Below, one piece after another: positions 60,947 through 64,000 of a stretch of 64,000 nucleotides of DNA. The notes under the pieces were generated by a model, which saw nothing but the letters and a program-made list of their open reading frames with translations, had not been told where the DNA came from and ran no database searches. The stretch covers positions 1 to 64,000 of the forward strand of contig NZ_BPQD01000011.1 of NCBI RefSeq assembly GCF_022179065.1. The letters are read 5' to 3'. The first letter of the stretch is position 1; each line of letters starts with the position of its first letter. The position numbers and the translations under genes were made by a program. Origin of the DNA: Methylobacterium adhaesivum (GTDB lineage Bacteria; Pseudomonadota; Alphaproteobacteria; Rhizobiales; Beijerinckiaceae).

Positions 60947-61737
60947 GCCGCCGCCTGACCCTTCCCGAGCGGCTCCTGCAACGGTGTGGCGTCGAACGAC
61001 CCGGCGAGATCGACGTCGAAGCCATCGCCTGGATGCTCGGCGCCAAGGTGAAATATCGGGAACTTCACTCCTGCGAGGCTCGCATCGTCGGCCGCGAGGA
61101 TCGAGCGATCATCACAGTCGACACCCGCGTCACCCCAAGGCGCCAACGTTTCTCGGTGGCGCACGAACTTGGCCACTGGCACCACCATCGCGGAAGGTGC
61201 CTGATCTGTCGCACGGAGGACATCGGGACCTCCCGTCGACAATCGACGGATCCGGAGCGTGTCGCGAACGACTATGCGTCCGACCTACTGTTGCCTCGCT
61301 ACCTGCTCGATCCGATGCTTCGAGGCGTGCCGAAGCCGACGCTGAAAGCCGTTCGCGAAGTCGCCATAGCGTTCGATGCCAGCCTCACCGCGACCCTCAT
61401 CAAGATCATCGAGTCGGACCGTTACCCCATGATGATGGTGTGCCATGGCCCTAAGGGCAGGCGTTGGTTCCAGGCCTCGGCCAGCGTCCCCGCGCGGTGG
61501 TTCCCCAAGGACGATCTCGACCCCGAAAGCTGTGCCTTCGCACTTCTGTTCGGTGCGGGTCCGGAAGAAAGTTTCCCGCGTCGGATCGGGGCGGACGCCT
61601 GGTTCGACCGCATGGAAGCCCAACGATATGAACTACTGGAGCAATCCTACGCCCTGCCGAACATCGAGGTCATGACCGTGCTGCTGTTGATCGATCCGAA
61701 GATGCTCGGCGATAGGGATACGTCCCGACGCGCCTGA
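60943..61737 (+). CDS. ImmA/IrrE-family zinc metallopeptidase
   Basis: A 264-residue protein starting at GTG, overlapping the previous stop (GTGA). The zinc site is HELGH (H74, E75, H78) in RFSVAHELGHWHHH, followed by NDYASDLLLPRYLL with the third ligand region. Members cleave repressors to relieve silencing: ImmA in ICEBs1, IrrE for DdrO, and CapP for the CBASS repressor CapH. The C-terminal half (from about residue 150) is a ligand or partner domain with MMVCHGPKGRRWFQ. The divergent position to CBASS makes a CapP-like function likely, yet the expected HTH repressor is absent. Confidence 0.83.
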   Translation: MSRRLTLPERLLQRCGVERPGEIDVEAIAWMLGAKVKYRELHSCEARIVGREDRAIITVDTRVTPRRQRFSVAHELGHWHHHRGRCLICRTEDIGTSRRQSTDPERVANDYASDLLLPRYLLDPMLRGVPKPTLKAVREVAIAFDASLTATLIKIIESDRYPMMMVCHGPKGRRWFQASASVPARWFPKDDLDPESCAFALLFGAGPEESFPRRIGADAWFDRMEAQRYELLEQSYALPNIEVMTVLLLIDPKMLGDRDTSRRA

Positions 61738-61823
61738 TTAACGGCAAAGTGCAAAGCATTGGCCGCGCCCCTCTTATGGCCGGTGCCGGCAGGTAAGGCG
61801 GGGCGACTTGTCTTCAGGCCGCG

Positions 61824-63113
61824 TCATGCCGCGGCCACGACAGGCAGTTCGTCGAGCCTGGTGGTGTACCGGGGCGACCTCATCTCGAACTTGGTCGACC
61901 AGTCGCGCTTGGGGGCGAACCCGGCTGCGCCCGGGACGACGGCCCCGCGCCCGAAGCGGCGGTTGCAGGTGTCGAGAGCCTCCATCAGGGCGGCCCCCAT
62001 CTCCCGGTCGAGCTGGCCGAGGCCGGGCATGGCGCGCTGAGACGTGGCCAACGACATCAGGTCGGTGGTGACGACGCCGGCCTTGGAGTAGCGGTACCCG
62101 TCCCGCCAGGTTTTCCGGACGCCGTGTGTGGCGGCCTTGACCAACACGAGGGTGTCGTTGGTCGCCTCGGGAAGCGTGACTACGGTCGAGACCGATCGCT
62201 GCGGCCGGTCGCGGTCATGCTCCGAGGTGTGGAAGAAGACCGTGACGTGGTTGGTCGCCAACCCCTCGCGCCGAAGCTTCTCGCCAAGTCTGGAGGCATG
62301 GGTGGCAATCGCCTGCTCCATGGTCGGGCGATCCTCGACCCGCTCCGAGAACGACCGGGTAACGGCGCATCCCTTCCGGGTCGCGGCGACCGTCTCCAAG
62401 TCGAGGCAGGGGGTGCCGCGGAGCTCGTGCACGAGGCGCTCGCCGACCACGGTCATCGTCTTGCGGGCGACCTTCGGATCGAGGTCTCGGACATCGGCGG
62501 CGCTGTCGCATCCTAGCGCCTCCAGCCGCCGGGCGTTGGCCGGCCCGACGCCCCAGATGTCGGGGACCGGTACCCGGATGATCCAGTGGTCGTACTGCTC
62601 CGGATCAGTCAGGTCGCAGACCCCACCGAGCTCCGGGTTCTTCTTCGCCACGTGATTGGCGAGCTTGGCCAGCGTCTTGGTGGGGCCGATGCCGACGCAG
62701 GTGGGGATGCCCGTCCAGGCCCGCACGGTCTCCCGCATGTCGCGGGCCAGGGACTCCCGATCCTTCTCGCGCACGTCGGAGATATCGAGAAAACTCTCGT
62801 CGATGGAGTAGATTTCGATGCGGGGGGAGAAGTCCCGGTAGACGGCGTTCACCCGGGCCGACATGTCGCCGTAGAGGGCGTAGTTCGAGGAGTAGACCCG
62901 GACGCCCTGGGCCTTGCACATGTCACGGATCTTGAACCAGGGCTCGCCCATCCTGATGCCGAGCGCCTTGGCCTCACTGGTGCGGGCGATGGCGCAGCCG
63001 TCGTTGTTGGACAGCACGATGACCGGCACCTTGGCCAGACGCGCGTCGAAGACCCGCTCGCACGAGCAGTAGAAGGAGTTTCCGTCGGAGAGGGCGTAGG
63101 CCCGGGCGCTCAT
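61824..63113 (-). CDS. umuC: DNA polymerase V catalytic subunit
   Basis: A 429-residue Y-family polymerase. The first catalytic motif is YALSDGNSFYCSCE, the acidic pair is in YSIDESFLD, and TCVGIGPTKTLAKLANHVAK is the conserved palm/finger segment. The little finger follows, and the end (FAPKRDWSTKFEMRSPRYTT) is the DUF4113 tail typical of UmuC. It copies damaged DNA with UmuD'. The start overlaps the umuD stop by 4 bp. Confidence 0.93.
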   Translation of the reverse strand: MSARAYALSDGNSFYCSCERVFDARLAKVPVIVLSNNDGCAIARTSEAKALGIRMGEPWFKIRDMCKAQGVRVYSSNYALYGDMSARVNAVYRDFSPRIEIYSIDESFLDISDVREKDRESLARDMRETVRAWTGIPTCVGIGPTKTLAKLANHVAKKNPELGGVCDLTDPEQYDHWIIRVPVPDIWGVGPANARRLEALGCDSAADVRDLDPKVARKTMTVVGERLVHELRGTPCLDLETVAATRKGCAVTRSFSERVEDRPTMEQAIATHASRLGEKLRREGLATNHVTVFFHTSEHDRDRPQRSVSTVVTLPEATNDTLVLVKAATHGVRKTWRDGYRYSKAGVVTTDLMSLATSQRAMPGLGQLDREMGAALMEALDTCNRRFGRGAVVPGAAGFAPKRDWSTKFEMRSPRYTTRLDELPVVAAA

Positions 63114-63538
63114 TCGCAGCGGCGCTTTGCGCAGACGGACCCGGAGACGACGCCCCAGACCTCGATGACGGCGTCGGGGGAGAGCTGGAACTCCGGGAAG
63201 CGCGGGTTGGCGAAATGGAGGCTGACGCGCGGCCCCTGGCGCTTCCAGACCTTAAACGAGCGCTCGCCGTCGATGTCGACCACAACGATGTCGCCGTTGC
63301 GCGGGGTGAGCGAGCGGTCGACCACCGCGAGGTCGCCATCGAACAGGCGGGCGAGGATCATGCTGTCGCCGGCGACCCGGACCAGGAAGGTGGCCGGGCG
63401 ATTGACAATCAGCAGGCGCTGGAGGTCGATCTCCTCCTCGATGAAGTCGTCGGCAGGGCTGGGGAAGCCGGCCCGGACGGGCTTGGCGAGAAGGGGCACC
63501 GGCATGGGAAAGCCGATGGTGACGCCGCTGATCTGCAT
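63110..63538 (-). CDS. umuD: UmuD-like S24 peptidase
   Basis: A 142-residue protein of the LexA/UmuD family. The self-cleavage region is AGFPSPADDF, the catalytic Ser lies in VAGDSMI and the Lys in DGERSFKVWKR. Cleavage after RecA activation yields UmuD', the partner of UmuC. The ATG at 63538 has GGAGGAG before it; an upstream ATG at 63565 would cover part of the promoter region. An SOS box begins 22 bp upstream. Confidence 0.92.
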   Translation of the reverse strand: MQISGVTIGFPMPVPLLAKPVRAGFPSPADDFIEEEIDLQRLLIVNRPATFLVRVAGDSMILARLFDGDLAVVDRSLTPRNGDIVVVDIDGERSFKVWKRQGPRVSLHFANPRFPEFQLSPDAVIEVWGVVSGSVCAKRRCE

Positions 63539-63559
63539 GATGCTCCTCCGCGAATCCAG

Positions 63560-63574
63560 GAACAAAAGCAGAAC
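63560..63574 (-). promoter_or_regulatory. Alphaproteobacterial LexA (SOS) box
   Basis: On the minus strand the sequence is GTTCTGCTTTTGTTC, the direct repeat GTTC-N7-GTTC recognised by LexA in alphaproteobacteria. It lies 22 bp before the umuD start codon, the normal place for SOS repression. Confidence 0.85.
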
Positions 63575-63791
63575 ACGTTCGGCGGGTTCCGTATAGCGGC
63601 TACGCTTGCCGGGGGACGCACATTCCGGTGTGAGGCGGCTTGGCCCTTAGCCTCGATGTTCCGTCGCTGGAACGCACTCAGGGCTCGCTCGACGTCGGCA
63701 CGTCGGAGGTTCGGCCCTGAAGGGCTCACGCCCCCTGACTTGTGACCGTGGTGATCCGGACCATTCGTGAAGCTTGTGCGTTGAGGCATCC

Positions 63792-64000
63792 ATGAAGGAC
63801 GAGGATCATAACCCCCGGCATCACGGCGTCGAGGACGAGGCGACGGGCATTCCGGCCCAGGGCACCATGGACAGGGGCGCCTCGGAGCCCCTGGGACGGT
63901 CAGGCCTGCACCATTGGCGGCAGAGCACGATCACCGACCAGAGCCTGGACGAACGCGGGAGCATCTTCTTCGCGGCCGTCGAGATGACCCGCATGCCGAT
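63792..64000 (+). CDS. Probable LOV-domain histidine kinase, N-terminal part (runs off the window)
   Basis: The first 69 codons of a gene cut by the window edge. After a polar leader (KDEDHNPRHHGVEDEATG) the sequence reaches RGSIFFAAVEMTRMP, which closely matches the start of LOV-domain sensor kinases of Rhizobiales, where the next residues form the flavin-binding PAS core. The identification depends on this short match. If right, the gene belongs to the chromosomal background and puts an upper limit on the island. Confidence 0.55.
   Translation, partial: MKDEDHNPRHHGVEDEATGIPAQGTMDRGASEPLGRSGLHHWRQSTITDQSLDERGSIFFAAVEMTRMP

Noticed and set aside
42146-64000. CRISPR array or Cascade genes (CRISPR-associated Tn7)
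   Set aside because: No regularly spaced 28-36 bp repeats and no cas-like proteins were seen; only the short repeats listed.

Overview
The window looks like chromosome from a high-GC alphaproteobacterium of the Rhizobiales, most likely Methylobacterium/Methylorubrum or a close relative. The evidence is the gene order rpsA-sppA-ihfB-lapA-trpF-trpB, a TrcR (DUF1013) cell-cycle regulator, a FixL/FixJ pair with TTG(A/C)-N6-TCAA boxes, a GTTC-N7-GTTC SOS box, and BLUF and LOV photoreceptor genes. The genus is inferred from content, not from a database search.

Bases 1-8.8 kb form an oxygen-responsive region. A haem-PAS histidine kinase (FixL), FixJ and a single-domain receiver lie on the minus strand. 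They are followed by two tiny proteins, a BLUF photosensor, a metal-type P-ATPase and a cytochrome bd oxidase (cydA, cydB and a 38-residue third subunit). Three FixK/FNR-type boxes sit before the small protein gene, the P-ATPase and cydA.

Bases 8.8-28 kb hold an organosulfonate catabolic cluster. A NitT/TauT-type ABC importer, a solute-binding protein and two GntR/HutC regulators surround paralogues of TCA enzymes: a four-subunit succinate dehydrogenase/fumarate reductase-like complex and a two-subunit class I fumarase. Next come SuyA/SuyB (sulfolactate sulfo-lyase), a DctA carrier, SlcC and ComC (sulfolactate dehydrogenases), SorA/SorB (sulfite oxidation) and two families of sulfite/sulfate exporter (TauE, YeiH-like). 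A 12-bp palindrome, TCTTATAnAAGA, occurs before the importer, tauE and suyA, tying the two halves together. The set fits a route from a sulfonated C4 dicarboxylate such as sulfosuccinate to sulfolactate, pyruvate and sulfate. That substrate is an inference.

Bases 28-42.1 kb are housekeeping: an elongator tRNA-Met, trpB, trpF, lapA, ihfB, sppA, rpsA, trcR, prs, xseA and purD.

Bases about 42.2-61.7 kb are a genomic island beginning downstream of purD. Its core is a Tn7-like transposition module (tnsA, tnsB, tnsC, tniQ), but tniQ is cut by an in-frame TGA. Three CATAGTTCYG repeats next to it may mark one transposon end; the other end was not identified. Cargo includes a soluble FtsH-like AAA+/M41 protease, a KfrA-like DNA-binding protein, a DUF5677-like protein, a HEPN-CBS protein between two ~86-bp repeats, an AbiTii protein and a two-gene CBASS system (CD-NTase plus Cap15). 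Divergent from CBASS is an overlapping operon of a sigma-factor-like protein, a small unknown protein and an ImmA/IrrE metallopeptidase, a plausible unusual regulator of CBASS.

The right edge carries umuD-umuC under an alphaproteobacterial SOS box, and the start of a probable LOV-domain histidine kinase.
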